Part shown: positions 10,135 through 18,469 of the stretch, piece after piece
How the letters are laid out: each line of letters starts with the position of its first letter
How positions within the stretch are numbered: position 1 is the stretch's first letter
NCBI RefSeq assembly: GCF_006829085.1
Contig: NZ_BJTC01000001.1
Location: 690,500 to 754,499, forward strand
Direction: 5' to 3'
From: Chryseobacterium sp. ON_d1
Lineage (GTDB): Bacteria; Bacteroidota; Bacteroidia; Flavobacteriales; Weeksellaceae
DNA length: 64,000 nucleotides
The notes under the pieces: generated by a model
Databases searched by the model: none
What the model was told of the DNA's origin: nothing
What the model saw: only the letters and a program-made list of their open reading frames with translations
Program-made: the position numbers and the translations under genes

Positions 10135-10653
10135 TTAATAGGCTGTATTTTCTCGTACCAACTGAAAAAGATCTTCGGCACCGCCGTTGAATTTATTTCC
10201 GTTGATGAAAAAAGAAGGAGTTCCGTTCACGCCGCTGATGATACCACTTTCAAAGTCTGTATCTACTTTTTCTGCCAGTTCCTGCTTATGAATATCAGCT
10301 TTGAACTGAGGGATATTTAAACCCAATTTTTCTGCAAGTTTTAGCGGGAGACTATCATCCAGATGAGCCTGATTTTCATAAATGGCATCATGCATTTCCC
10401 AGAATTTTCCCTGCAAAGCTGCCGCTTCTGCCGCCAGCGCTGCCGTTCTTGCATACTGATGCATTTCTGACAGCGGAAAATTTCGGAATACAAATCTGAT
10501 CTGATCTCCGAATTCTTTCATTAATTCTTTAAGAACCGGATAGGCTGCTCCACAGTAAGGGCACTGATAATCCCCGTATTCTACAATGACTAAGCTGGCA
10601 TCTGAGCTGCCCTGAGTGTGGTCAGCATTGCTGACTGATGGTTTAAGTGACAT
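10135..10653 (-). CDS. DsbA-family thioredoxin-fold protein, cytoplasmic
   Basis: A 172-residue thioredoxin-fold oxidoreductase with active site CPYC near residue 33 and the cis-proline loop GTPSFFING. No signal peptide is visible, so it should act in the cytoplasm, unlike classical DsbA. It begins 2 bp after the stop of the peroxiredoxin-like gene, suggesting a role as its reductant or in repair of protein thiols; this is inferred from position only. Confidence 0.88.
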   Translation of the reverse strand: MSLKPSVSNADHTQGSSDASLVIVEYGDYQCPYCGAAYPVLKELMKEFGDQIRFVFRNFPLSEMHQYARTAALAAEAAALQGKFWEMHDAIYENQAHLDDSLPLKLAEKLGLNIPQFKADIHKQELAEKVDTDFESGIISGVNGTPSFFINGNKFNGGAEDLFQLVRENTAY

Positions 10654-10655
10654 AA

Positions 10656-11117
10656 TTATTTTGTGTTAAGGTTTTCTAATGCTTCTAAAATTCCGTCTGC
10701 CCCAGGATTGATGGCGGTGGGAGAAAGGTAGCTCCATTCGATGATGCCGTATTTATTGATGACAAAAAGGGCTCTGTTGCATTCTCCTTCTTCGTCATTG
10801 TAAACACCATATTTCCTGGCTGTTTCTCCTTTGGCTTCAAAGTCTGCAAGCAGTGGGAAGTGCAGGTTTCTGGATTGTGAAAATGCCAGGTGGCACCATT
10901 TGCTATCCACAGAAATCCCGAAAATTTCTGCATCATATTTTTTGAAATATTTCAGCATTTCGTTATACAATGCCATCTGGTCACTGCACACCGGGCTCCA
11001 GTCTGCCGGGTAAAATGCAAGAATGACATTTCGTCCTCTGAATTCGGATAAGGTAATTTTCTGATCTGGGGTTGCAAATAATGTAAAATCTGGGGCAACC
11101 GTATTTTTTTGTAGCAT
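10656..11117 (-). CDS. Peroxiredoxin (AhpC/TSA family)
   Basis: A 153-residue peroxiredoxin. The peroxidatic Cys is in PADWSPVCSDQ, a variant of the usual PxDFTPVC. Two further Cys occur in SKWCHLAF and EGECNRAL; either could be a resolving Cys. The family reduces hydrogen peroxide and organic peroxides. It lies 4 bp after the DUF1275 gene and 2 bp before the DsbA-like gene, clearly in the same operon. Confidence 0.9.
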   Translation of the reverse strand: MLQKNTVAPDFTLFATPDQKITLSEFRGRNVILAFYPADWSPVCSDQMALYNEMLKYFKKYDAEIFGISVDSKWCHLAFSQSRNLHFPLLADFEAKGETARKYGVYNDEEGECNRALFVINKYGIIEWSYLSPTAINPGADGILEALENLNTK

Positions 11118-11121
11118 AGGA

Positions 11122-11814
11122 TTAGTTTTTAATGGTTGGAATTGGAATTGTTAACGCGCAGATGAGCAGTAAGGCCGCGGGAAAAATCAGTGTCCAGTTT
11201 CCTAAACAGAAGAGCAGGAAAGGAGCAACTGAAGCACCACAGAGAAAACCCATCCACAAGAATAACAAATGAAAAATATTCACTCTGTATTCCTTTCGCT
11301 CGTCTGCCTGATCACTCATGACAAACAGAGCCGCTGTTCTTGCCAGACTGTTTAAAGTTCCCGTCACAAAATCCGTATTGATCTTTTGGTTACCCACCGA
11401 AGTGACAGCAGTATTCATAAGACCCATTGCAAAACCGGTAATGGCTATGGAAAGGCCATTGGCAAGATGCTCATAATAATCAGTGATACAGTAAAGAATC
11501 ATGATTCCTGAAACCATATAGAAAATTATTTTTTTGTTTATAAATTTCTTTGATAATGATAAACAGGTGCCCATATAAATCCCAGCCAGGAAAAAGCTGA
11601 TCACTGTGACAGAGCTGATGATAACATTATGTTTTTCACTGAAAAGAGCGGCTCCCAATTGTGTGGTGTTTCCACTCATAAAAGAAACATAGGTTTTCCA
11701 TTGTATCAGCCCTGTAGCATCTGTATATCCCGCAATGAAAGCAAGGAATACTGCAAGTTTCTCCTGTATTCTGACAGAACTGTCATAGGGTGGGAGTTTT
11801 GTTTCTGAAACCAC
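11122..11814 (-). CDS. DUF1275 (YoaK) family membrane protein, copy 2
   Basis: A 230-residue polytopic protein with six hydrophobic segments and the family marks GYTDATGL, SFMSGNTTQ and FVTGTLNSL. It starts with GTG, 8 bp after the stop of the bicupin gene; no in-frame ATG is nearby. It is a diverged paralogue of 2494-3159. Function is unknown. Co-transcription with peroxiredoxin and DsbA-like genes points to oxidative or electrophile stress. Confidence 0.82.
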   Translation of the reverse strand: MVSETKLPPYDSSVRIQEKLAVFLAFIAGYTDATGLIQWKTYVSFMSGNTTQLGAALFSEKHNVIISSVTVISFFLAGIYMGTCLSLSKKFINKKIIFYMVSGIMILYCITDYYEHLANGLSIAITGFAMGLMNTAVTSVGNQKINTDFVTGTLNSLARTAALFVMSDQADERKEYRVNIFHLLFLWMGFLCGASVAPFLLFCLGNWTLIFPAALLLICALTIPIPTIKN

Positions 11815-11822
11815 AGGAGGAA

Positions 11823-12869
11823 TTATTTTCCGGGTTTGATGAATACTTTCTTTTGTGGAAACTTTTCTATTTCTCCTTCTTTCAGTCCGAAATTCGTATT
11901 AACCACATCTTTAGGGTTTCCTGCCAGCCATTCGCTGATATCAATGGATTCGTAGGTACCGTTATTAAATCCGATCAATACTTTACAGACGGTATCTCCT
12001 GTATTTTTGATATAATGTCCGGCTCCCATAGGCACATAGCCTACATCACCTGCATTGAACTGTTCTGTAACAGAAACTCCTTCTGCCAGGAATACCGACA
12101 TTTCTGCCTGTCCGGATATAAAATACTGCCATTCGTCTGCATTCGGATGCCAGTGCATTTCTCTTAAAGCACCGGGCTGCAGCTCCAGTACAGAACCGGC
12201 CATTGTGGTGCTGATCGGAAATTCCTTACTCGTAACCAATCTCTGAAGACCACCACCGGGAATGATTCTTGGCTGTTGGGAATGCAGAGGATAGCGGTGA
12301 AGGCTTGTCAGCTCAATATCTGATTCCTCAGGACGGGCTGCGGCATTCACCGAGAGTTCGTCCGGAACAACTCCTGCCGCAAAGTAAACTTCTTTCTGAG
12401 GGAGTTCTGCTACCTCTTCAAGGCTCAGCCCTAAATTTTGTGCAACGATTTCAGGAGGCATACTTGAAACAAAGTCTGTAACGCTGAAGGTATGGTCTTC
12501 CGAAAAATTGCCGTTGTCAAAAATCAGGATAAAATGACATTCCTCTGTTCCGGTAGCCTGGATGGAATGTCCGTAGCCTTTCGGGAAATACCACACGTCA
12601 CCAGGTTCAAAATTATCAGTATAACTTCGTCCGTCCGGATGAATAATCGTTGTACGTACCGTTCCTGAAATCACATATGCCCATTCTGCGGCATTGGCAT
12701 GCCAGTGAAGCTCTCTCATGCTTCCGGGCTGTAATCTCATGGAAACTCCGGCAATACCTACAGAAGCAGGGAATTCTTTTACGGAAGCACCTCTTGTTGT
12801 ACCGCCGTCACTGGTGCGCGGTTCTTTTTTTTCTAATTCGTATCTGAAACTTAATGATGCAGGATTCAT
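11823..12869 (-). CDS. Bicupin, oxalate decarboxylase (OxdC) family
   Basis: A 348-residue protein of two cupin domains. Metal ligands are visible in both: HWHANAAEW in the first and HWHPNADEW in the second, each with a later His (GYGHS, GAGHY). After the first domain comes FSEDHTF, matching the OxdC lid SENST; the catalytic Glu is kept while two lid residues differ. OxdC enzymes split oxalate to formate and carbon dioxide using manganese. It is first in an operon with DUF1275, peroxiredoxin, DsbA-like and chloroperoxidase-like genes, and is preceded by the 21-bp-phased repeat promoter. Substrate is uncertain. Confidence 0.85.
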   Translation of the reverse strand: MNPASLSFRYELEKKEPRTSDGGTTRGASVKEFPASVGIAGVSMRLQPGSMRELHWHANAAEWAYVISGTVRTTIIHPDGRSYTDNFEPGDVWYFPKGYGHSIQATGTEECHFILIFDNGNFSEDHTFSVTDFVSSMPPEIVAQNLGLSLEEVAELPQKEVYFAAGVVPDELSVNAAARPEESDIELTSLHRYPLHSQQPRIIPGGGLQRLVTSKEFPISTTMAGSVLELQPGALREMHWHPNADEWQYFISGQAEMSVFLAEGVSVTEQFNAGDVGYVPMGAGHYIKNTGDTVCKVLIGFNNGTYESIDISEWLAGNPKDVVNTNFGLKEGEIEKFPQKKVFIKPGK

Positions 12870-12910
12870 AGTATTATTTTTTGTGATTAATTCTCTTTGT
12901 TTTTGTTATT

Positions 12911-12978
12911 GTAAAGCTATCCCGAAATCTTGCTTTTTTTTAATATTATTCGGTGAAAAGGCAAAATGAGTCGTTGAA
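12911..12978 (-). promoter_or_regulatory. Direct-repeat operator plus -10 element, unit A (cupin operon)
   Basis: On the plus strand the boxes TCGGTGAA (12950-12957) and TCGTTGAA (12971-12978) are 21 bp apart. Thirty bases separate the inner box from GTAAAGCTA (12911-12919), which reads TAGCTTTAC towards the cupin gene and resembles the Bacteroidota -7 element. The 13-bp spacer AAGGCAAAATGAG shares GGC and AA with units B and C. The arrangement fits an activator bound just upstream of the promoter. Confidence 0.72.
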
Positions 12979-13000
12979 GATATAAAGGGCTTGCTGCTTT

Positions 13001-13558
13001 TTAAAAAGGCTGGTTATATTGCCCTGTCAATGCTTTATTTTCAATACTTTTTGCAAAGTTTGGAGTCTCCTCATGATTATGGGCATCAGAAGCGGCCTGT
13101 CTGGATGCAGCAGCATCTGCAAGGTTGATCCCATGTTCTTTCATATATTCAAACATTTCGGGAGTGGCTGTCGCATGAATTTCATTAGTATAAAGACAGG
13201 TGTTTTCATCAATCTTTGTCACTTTCAGCTCCCATAGAACCTGAACTTTTGTACGGCCGTTTTTTGTAATTGAATCAGAGATGGAAAGCATGCGGCAGTA
13301 ATCAGGACGATGAACATCTGCAATATAATGCTGAACCATCAATGCATCTCCAATCGTTTCTACATTTAAAGATACCGGCTTACCATCAAAGGTGACAGAA
13401 ATAGCGGCTCCGATATGTTGGGTAGAGCAGCGTTGGTATTCGGCGTCCGGCAGATTAAGCAGCCAGTCTGCGATATTCACTTTTTCAATGGGTGCATTGA
13501 TGATGGCACTTACGCTTGAGTGAGATAGTGCGTTTTCGGGAGTTTGTAAGATTTCCAT
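13001..13558 (-). CDS. SRPBCC-like hypothetical protein
   Basis: A 185-residue soluble protein. The start SSVSAIINAPIEKV and the mixed strand pattern (VQVLWELKVTKID, CLYTNEIHA) resemble the SRPBCC/polyketide-cyclase fold that binds hydrophobic ligands, but no catalytic residue can be named. The last 45 residues are polar and Ala-rich and may be flexible. It is a single-gene unit with its own promoter (unit B), 131 bp before the cupin gene, and with a terminator behind the preceding operon. Function unknown. Confidence 0.6.
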   Translation of the reverse strand: MEILQTPENALSHSSVSAIINAPIEKVNIADWLLNLPDAEYQRCSTQHIGAAISVTFDGKPVSLNVETIGDALMVQHYIADVHRPDYCRMLSISDSITKNGRTKVQVLWELKVTKIDENTCLYTNEIHATATPEMFEYMKEHGINLADAAASRQAASDAHNHEETPNFAKSIENKALTGQYNQPF

Positions 13559-13592
13559 AGTGGTTGATTTTGATTGTTATGTTATTGATGAT

Positions 13593-13660
13593 GTAAAGCT
13601 ACAAACCGGTTGTTTTAATTTTTAATGCTGTTCGGTCAACAGGCGAAAACGATCGTTGAA
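13593..13660 (-). promoter_or_regulatory. Direct-repeat operator plus -10 element, unit B (SRPBCC-like gene)
   Basis: Boxes TCGGTCAA (13632-13639) and TCGTTGAA (13653-13660) are 21 bp apart, with spacer CAGGCGAAAACGA. Thirty bases separate the inner box from GTAAAGCTA (13593-13601), read as TAGCTTTAC on the minus strand. Spacing is identical to units A and C, and the block ATTAAAAA after the inner box is shared with unit A. Confidence 0.72.
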
Positions 13661-13703
13661 TAAGCTGATGATGTTCAAATAGCAACAGGGCGGGGTTCCT
13701 GAA

Positions 13704-13734
13704 AACAAAAAAATCACTGTAGGTTACAGTGATT
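13704..13734 (-). terminator. Intrinsic terminator behind the kinase/OYE operon
   Basis: A 10-bp stem (AATCACTGTA pairing with TACAGTGATT) with a 3-nt loop is followed on the minus strand by a run of T. It lies 26 bp after the stop of the monooxygenase-domain gene at 13760 and separates it from the SRPBCC-like unit. Confidence 0.82.
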
Positions 13735-13759
13735 GATAAAGGATAATTTTTAAATGAGG

Positions 13760-14311
13760 TTATTTATATAGCCATTTTTTAATCAGTCTGGTATAATTGG
13801 GCATCACAGCAAACACCATCAGAAAGACAATGATCCCGGAATTGATGAATCCATCAGAATAATGATTGGCGGGAATATGTAAAAACCGTAAAAAAGGAAT
13901 GATCAAAGCAGGAATAAGTACAGAAAGCGGATAAATAGCTGACCAGGTTGCCAGAAACTGTTTCCAGCGTACCGGAACTTTATTCCCTTCATTTTCTGTC
14001 GTAAAAAGAAAATCCAGCCCTGATCTGATCTGGTAATGGTCGTTTTTTCTGAACAGCGGATTCGCTTTCTCAATGAGTTTTTTCCGGTTATCCGACTCCA
14101 TCCAGCTTTTAAGATGATTAATCGTATCAAAACGGATGATAACAGTGTACACAAAAGTCAGATCAGGAATAGGACGAACAATCTGAAGATCAATAAAGCC
14201 TTCCGAATGCCTGGTGACAGGAATAATTTCGTCCAGCCATTTTTCATATTGTGATTGTTTTCCATCCAGAATATGATGGGTAATGACTACTGAAGCACCC
14301 TGATTTTCCAT
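13760..14311 (-). CDS. Antibiotic biosynthesis monooxygenase-domain membrane protein
   Basis: A 183-residue protein with an N-terminal ABM ferredoxin-like domain (about 5-100, from ASVVITHHILDGKQ through the HSEGF and WMESDNRKKL segments) followed by two membrane helices. The start chosen is the ATG at 14311, 22 bp after the OYE stop; a longer frame from 14374 would overlap the OYE gene. ABM domains oxidise or bind quinone-like and polycyclic compounds. Anchoring to the membrane suggests a membrane quinone or lipid-derived substrate (inference). Confidence 0.75.
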   Translation of the reverse strand: MENQGASVVITHHILDGKQSQYEKWLDEIIPVTRHSEGFIDLQIVRPIPDLTFVYTVIIRFDTINHLKSWMESDNRKKLIEKANPLFRKNDHYQIRSGLDFLFTTENEGNKVPVRWKQFLATWSAIYPLSVLIPALIIPFLRFLHIPANHYSDGFINSGIIVFLMVFAVMPNYTRLIKKWLYK

Positions 14312-14333
14312 AACTGATTTTTTATAGGTTAAT

Positions 14334-15392
14334 TTAATACGCTCTTTTATACTGCCACGGAATTTCTGTTTCAATACCTAATGCCTTGGCAGAATGAATA
14401 GCAAAATAAGGATCTCTCAGATGTTCCCGGGCGATAACCACCAGGTCAGCATCTCCGTTGGCAATAATATGATTGGCCTGTTCCGCTTCTGTAATCATTC
14501 CGACAGCTCCTGTTAAAATCCCGGTCTGTTCTTTAATGGCTTTTGCAAAAGGAACCTGATATCCCGGAAATACTTTATCCTTGCTTACATGGGTAAATCC
14601 TCCGCCAGATGCGGTGATGAAATCTACACCGTTTTCTTTAAGGATTTTAGAAAGTCTGATACTGTCTTCCAGCGTCCAGGCTTCATCCGATTCTATATAA
14701 TCAACAGCAGAAATTCTTACAAACAGAGGCATTTCAGCAGGAATAACTTTCCTGATTTCCTGAACAGTTTCCACAAGGAAACCGCTTCTGTTTTCAAAAC
14801 TTCCGCCATATTCATCCTGTCTTTTATTGATTACTGCGGAATAAAACTGGTGAAATAAATAACCATGGCCTGCGTGAAGCTCAATGGTATCAAAACCTGC
14901 TTCAACGGCACGAAGGGCTGCCTTTACAAATTTGGTTTGTAATTCCTGAATCTTATCAATGGTGAGCTCTTTCGCAAAAACTCCGTTGAACTCGTGGGCA
15001 GAAGATGATCTTACAGTCCAGGCACCTTCTTCCGGAGTGAGAGGCTTCATTCCTTCATTGGGATGTTTCAGGCTTCCTTTTCCTCCAGCATGCCAAAGTT
15101 GTATTCCTATTTTTGCATCCTGTTCATGTACAAAATTCACGATGTTTTTCCATGCATCTTTCTGTTCATCATTCCAGATTCCTACATCGGATAATGTAGC
15201 GAGACCTTCTTCTGAAACGGCTGTACATTCAGTAAGGATCAATCCTGCCCCGCCTACAGCACGGCTTCCAAGATGAACGAGATGCCAGTTGCCGGGAATC
15301 CCGTTTTTAGCGCTGTATTGCTGCATAGGAGATAATGCAATCCTGTTCTTTAAGGTAAGACTGCGAATTTGTATAGGTGAAAATAAATTCAT
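14334..15392 (-). CDS. namA: Old yellow enzyme family NADPH dehydrogenase (YqjM/XenA class)
   Basis: A 352-residue FMN-dependent TIM-barrel ene-reductase. The paired His that bind substrates are in ELHAGHGYLFHQF. The N-terminal motif reads SPMQQYS where YqjM and XenA have a redox-tuning Cys (SPMCxYS), so the Cys is replaced by Gln. Enzymes of this class reduce activated double bonds of toxic enals, quinones and nitro compounds with NADPH. It lies 12 bp behind the hybrid kinase gene and before the ABM-domain gene, so regulator and detoxification genes share an operon. Confidence 0.9.
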   Translation of the reverse strand: MNLFSPIQIRSLTLKNRIALSPMQQYSAKNGIPGNWHLVHLGSRAVGGAGLILTECTAVSEEGLATLSDVGIWNDEQKDAWKNIVNFVHEQDAKIGIQLWHAGGKGSLKHPNEGMKPLTPEEGAWTVRSSSAHEFNGVFAKELTIDKIQELQTKFVKAALRAVEAGFDTIELHAGHGYLFHQFYSAVINKRQDEYGGSFENRSGFLVETVQEIRKVIPAEMPLFVRISAVDYIESDEAWTLEDSIRLSKILKENGVDFITASGGGFTHVSKDKVFPGYQVPFAKAIKEQTGILTGAVGMITEAEQANHIIANGDADLVVIAREHLRDPYFAIHSAKALGIETEIPWQYKRAY

Positions 15393-15404
15393 TTTTTCTT
15401 ATTT

Positions 15405-17612
15405 TTAAATTGTTTTTGAAAATGCCTCAGCTTCAGAAACAGCTTCTGACAATACTTTCTGTACTTCTCCCAGAATTTTTTGAAGATCAGGGCTTTCTGC
15501 TGAAGCCGTTTCAAGGATATCAAGTTTCTCCTTTAACAGAGGATGTAACCCCATGATGGCAATGCTGGATTTCAGATCATGAGCCCAAAGTTTTATCCCT
15601 GGAAAATCCCGGTTTTCATAAGCCGTTGTCAGTTTCTGTACATGATTGGGAATATTCTCAATAAACTGTTGAGTCACCATTTGTTCGAAGCTTTTATCAC
15701 CACCGCTCACCGTGTGCATATAAGTGAGATCAATATACTGATAGTCAGATGATGGATTTTCGTTTTTCTTTTCGTTTTTATTATTTTCTTTAAACCCGAA
15801 TTTCGAAATCAGCATAAACAGCTCTTCTTCATTGACGGGTTTAGAAATATATTCGTTCATCCCACGGCTCAGGCATCTTTCTCTTTCCCCTGCCAGCGCA
15901 TGTGCGGTCATCGCGATGATCGGAACATCCAGTTTGATTTCTTCCCGTATTTTCTGAGTGGCAGCATATCCGTCCATCTGAGGCATCTGTATATCCATTA
16001 AAACCAGATCGCATGCATTGCTTTTGAGATAACTTACGGCTTCAAGGCCGTTCGATGCAATATGAAAATCGATATTCCATTGGGAAAGCAAATGTTTCAT
16101 CAGGCTTTGGTTGATCACATTATCATCAACCACCAAAACTTTCAGAGGCATATTGGATTTATCTTTAAAATAATGCGGATCAGCAGCTGGCAGCACGGTA
16201 AGCTGTTCTTCAGCAACTCCGTAAGGAATATAGAAATGAAATGTGGTTCCTTTACCCTGTTCACTGCTTACTTCGATGTTTCCGTTTTGCAGTACAATCA
16301 GGCTTTTCACTATGGATAAGCCTAATCCTGTGCCGCCGTAATTTCTTGTTGTTGAATCTTCTCCCTGATTGAATCTTTCGAATATTTCAGTAAGCTTTTC
16401 TTTGTCAATTCCAATTCCTGTATCTGAAATCCTGAATCCGAGAACGGCTTTCTTATCTGTTTGCTGTTTACTGTAGATTTCAACAGAAATATTTCCCTGG
16501 TGGGTAAATTTTATGGCATTTCCGATCAGGTTAACTAAAATCTGTGTTAGTCTTGTAGCGTCTCCCACCAATGTGTCAGGAATGGAAGAATCAACAGTAC
16601 TGGAAATGGTAAGTCCTTTTTCTTTGGCCCTTTCTGTAAAAAATGTTTCGACAGAATTGACCAGTCCGTTGATGCTGAAAATTCCAGGGGTAATGCGCAT
16701 CATTCCTGCTTCTATTTTGGATAAATCCAGAATGTCATTGATGATCGCCATCAGGTTTTCTCCGGAACGCTGTATTGAAGAGACAAATTCTGCTGAAGTT
16801 TCATCCAGCGGGCGTTTTTGCAGCAAATTGGTAAACCCGAGAATTCCACTTAAAGGAGTTCTGATTTCGTGGCTCATATTGGCAAGGAAATTTTCTTTGG
16901 TTTGTGCTGCTACTAACGCTTTTTTCTCAGCAATATCAAGTTCGCTAATGAGTAATCTCTGGCGTTTAAACTGTCTGAGGATGTGATATCCAACGACAGA
17001 ACCGCTCAAAATCAGTAAGATCAGCAATGAGATGTCATAAAATCTTGCTTTTTGTCCCATTTCTTCACTTTTCTGGCTGAGTTCAACCATATTGAGCTTT
17101 CTGCTTTCGTATATTTTAGCTGTGATTCTGGTGATCTCATTGGAGATATTTCTTGCACGCGGATTGGCAATGGAGGTATTGTCGTCCATGTTTCCTACAG
17201 ACAGGTAACGGTGCAGGAGTTTATCTTTGGTTGTTTTCTTTTCCATGGCAAGAACGCTTAATCTGTGGATCAGCTTTTCTTCCTCAGCATTTACATTGTC
17301 TTTGGAAAGAGAATCCAGAAAATTTTCGATCTGACTGATTTTTTGGTCGATACCTTCAAGATGAGTGGTGTCATTCGTTGCGATAGAAGCTCTGATCCTG
17401 CTTTCTACCCCCAAAATATCACGGTCTATTTCTCTCAAATGATTGCTTGAACGCAATTCGCTCAGCAAGGTATTGTTATTCTGAATCAGGGCTTTGGTAT
17501 TTCCTGCAGAATTGAGCTGAACAGCAATCAACAGGAGTGAGCCCGCAATAAAGGTCAGGATAATAAAATAGCTGAATCGCTTGTTATCCATTACTGAAGA
17601 TATATTTTTCAT
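15405..17612 (-). CDS. Hybrid sensor histidine kinase with REC and Hpt domains
   Basis: A 735-residue kinase. Two membrane helices (about 12-32 and 190-210) enclose a helical extracytoplasmic sensor of CHASE3-like size. The cytoplasmic part has HisKA with NMSHEIRTPLSG near residue 248, an ATPase domain with DTGIGI and GGTGLGLS, a receiver domain from about residue 488 (VLVVDDN, LVLMDIQMP) and a C-terminal Hpt domain with AHDLKSSIAIMGL. It can therefore run a full phosphorelay. It lies 107 bp behind the LytTR regulator gene, its likely final target. Confidence 0.92.
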   Translation of the reverse strand: MKNISSVMDNKRFSYFIILTFIAGSLLLIAVQLNSAGNTKALIQNNNTLLSELRSSNHLREIDRDILGVESRIRASIATNDTTHLEGIDQKISQIENFLDSLSKDNVNAEEEKLIHRLSVLAMEKKTTKDKLLHRYLSVGNMDDNTSIANPRARNISNEITRITAKIYESRKLNMVELSQKSEEMGQKARFYDISLLILLILSGSVVGYHILRQFKRQRLLISELDIAEKKALVAAQTKENFLANMSHEIRTPLSGILGFTNLLQKRPLDETSAEFVSSIQRSGENLMAIINDILDLSKIEAGMMRITPGIFSINGLVNSVETFFTERAKEKGLTISSTVDSSIPDTLVGDATRLTQILVNLIGNAIKFTHQGNISVEIYSKQQTDKKAVLGFRISDTGIGIDKEKLTEIFERFNQGEDSTTRNYGGTGLGLSIVKSLIVLQNGNIEVSSEQGKGTTFHFYIPYGVAEEQLTVLPAADPHYFKDKSNMPLKVLVVDDNVINQSLMKHLLSQWNIDFHIASNGLEAVSYLKSNACDLVLMDIQMPQMDGYAATQKIREEIKLDVPIIAMTAHALAGERERCLSRGMNEYISKPVNEEELFMLISKFGFKENNKNEKKNENPSSDYQYIDLTYMHTVSGGDKSFEQMVTQQFIENIPNHVQKLTTAYENRDFPGIKLWAHDLKSSIAIMGLHPLLKEKLDILETASAESPDLQKILGEVQKVLSEAVSEAEAFSKTI

Positions 17613-17719
17613 AATAACGGTCTGATTTAAATAAAATGCAGATAAAGGTTGATTAAACCCTAAACTGTTCAGGGATTGAGATCAAAAAAGGAAGTCAGAT
17701 TTCTGATGGCCGGCAAAGG

Positions 17720-18415
17720 CTAAAAGACATTCATTCTCGTGTTGAGTGCTTTCCTGTAGGCATCTGCTACAGGAATGAATTTACCGTTGATCATAATACC
17801 GCCGTCCTGAAGGGTGTCAATTTTACCCACAGAAACAATATAGGAACGGTGAACTCTTATAAAATGATCTTTAGGAAGACGTTCTTCAGCCGTTTTCATT
17901 TTACCGTGGATCGCAAACATCTTTTCTTTGGTGTAAAATTTTACGTAATCACCCATAGCCTCAGCATAGAAAATATCGTCCAGCTTTAAGCGCCTTGTAA
18001 TATTGGAGTCCCTTACGAAAAGAAACTCATCCCTTGTTACTTCTACATTTTCTTTTCTGCTTTCAAGAATCGTCTGCGCTTTGCTTACTGCCTGCAGAAA
18101 TCTGACCGGCATAATGGGCTTCAGAAGGTAATCTGCAATATTAAGCTCAAATGCTTCCAGTGCATATTCCTTTTTTGAGGTTGTGAAAATGATGATTGTC
18201 TCTTTACCGGAAAGCGTTTTCGTGAGTTCAATTCCTGTCATTTCCGGCATTTCTATATCAAGAAATATCAGATCGACGGAATTGGACTGGAGATAATGAT
18301 AGGCTTCTATAGCATTGGAAAACTCGCTGACAATAGAAAGATCAGGGACCTGTTTGGCGAGATGTGCTAATGTTGTTCTTGCAATATCATTATCATCCAC
18401 GATTAAGGCTTTCAT
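17720..18415 (-). CDS. LytTR-family response regulator
   Basis: A 231-residue regulator with a receiver domain (acidic pair in IVDDND, phospho-acceptor D53 in IFLDIEMP, Lys in LLKPI) and a C-terminal LytTR DNA-binding domain (FIRVHRSYIVSVGKID). LytTR proteins bind pairs of about 9-bp direct repeats spaced by 12-13 bp. That is the geometry of the three repeat operators at 12950, 13632 and 19026, so this protein is the best local candidate for binding them. It is first in the operon with the hybrid kinase, OYE and ABM genes. Confidence 0.92.
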   Translation of the reverse strand: MKALIVDDNDIARTTLAHLAKQVPDLSIVSEFSNAIEAYHYLQSNSVDLIFLDIEMPEMTGIELTKTLSGKETIIIFTTSKKEYALEAFELNIADYLLKPIMPVRFLQAVSKAQTILESRKENVEVTRDEFLFVRDSNITRRLKLDDIFYAEAMGDYVKFYTKEKMFAIHGKMKTAEERLPKDHFIRVHRSYIVSVGKIDTLQDGGIMINGKFIPVADAYRKALNTRMNVF

Positions 18416-18439
18416 AGGTATAGTTGTTTATGATTTACA

Positions 18440-18447
18440 CAAAGATA
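18440..18447 (-). promoter_or_regulatory. Bacteroidota -7 element for the LytTR operon
   Basis: On the minus strand TATCTTTG matches TAnnTTTG, 25 bp before the LytTR start codon. No good TTTG -33 element is seen, so strength is uncertain. It sits in the short gap after the Dps stop. Confidence 0.45.
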
Positions 18448-18469
18448 ATTATTCCTTTTTTATTTTGTG

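Noticed and set aside
11790..12167. Plus-strand frame opposite the bicupin gene
   Set aside because: It is antisense to a clear bicupin gene with intact metal motifs.
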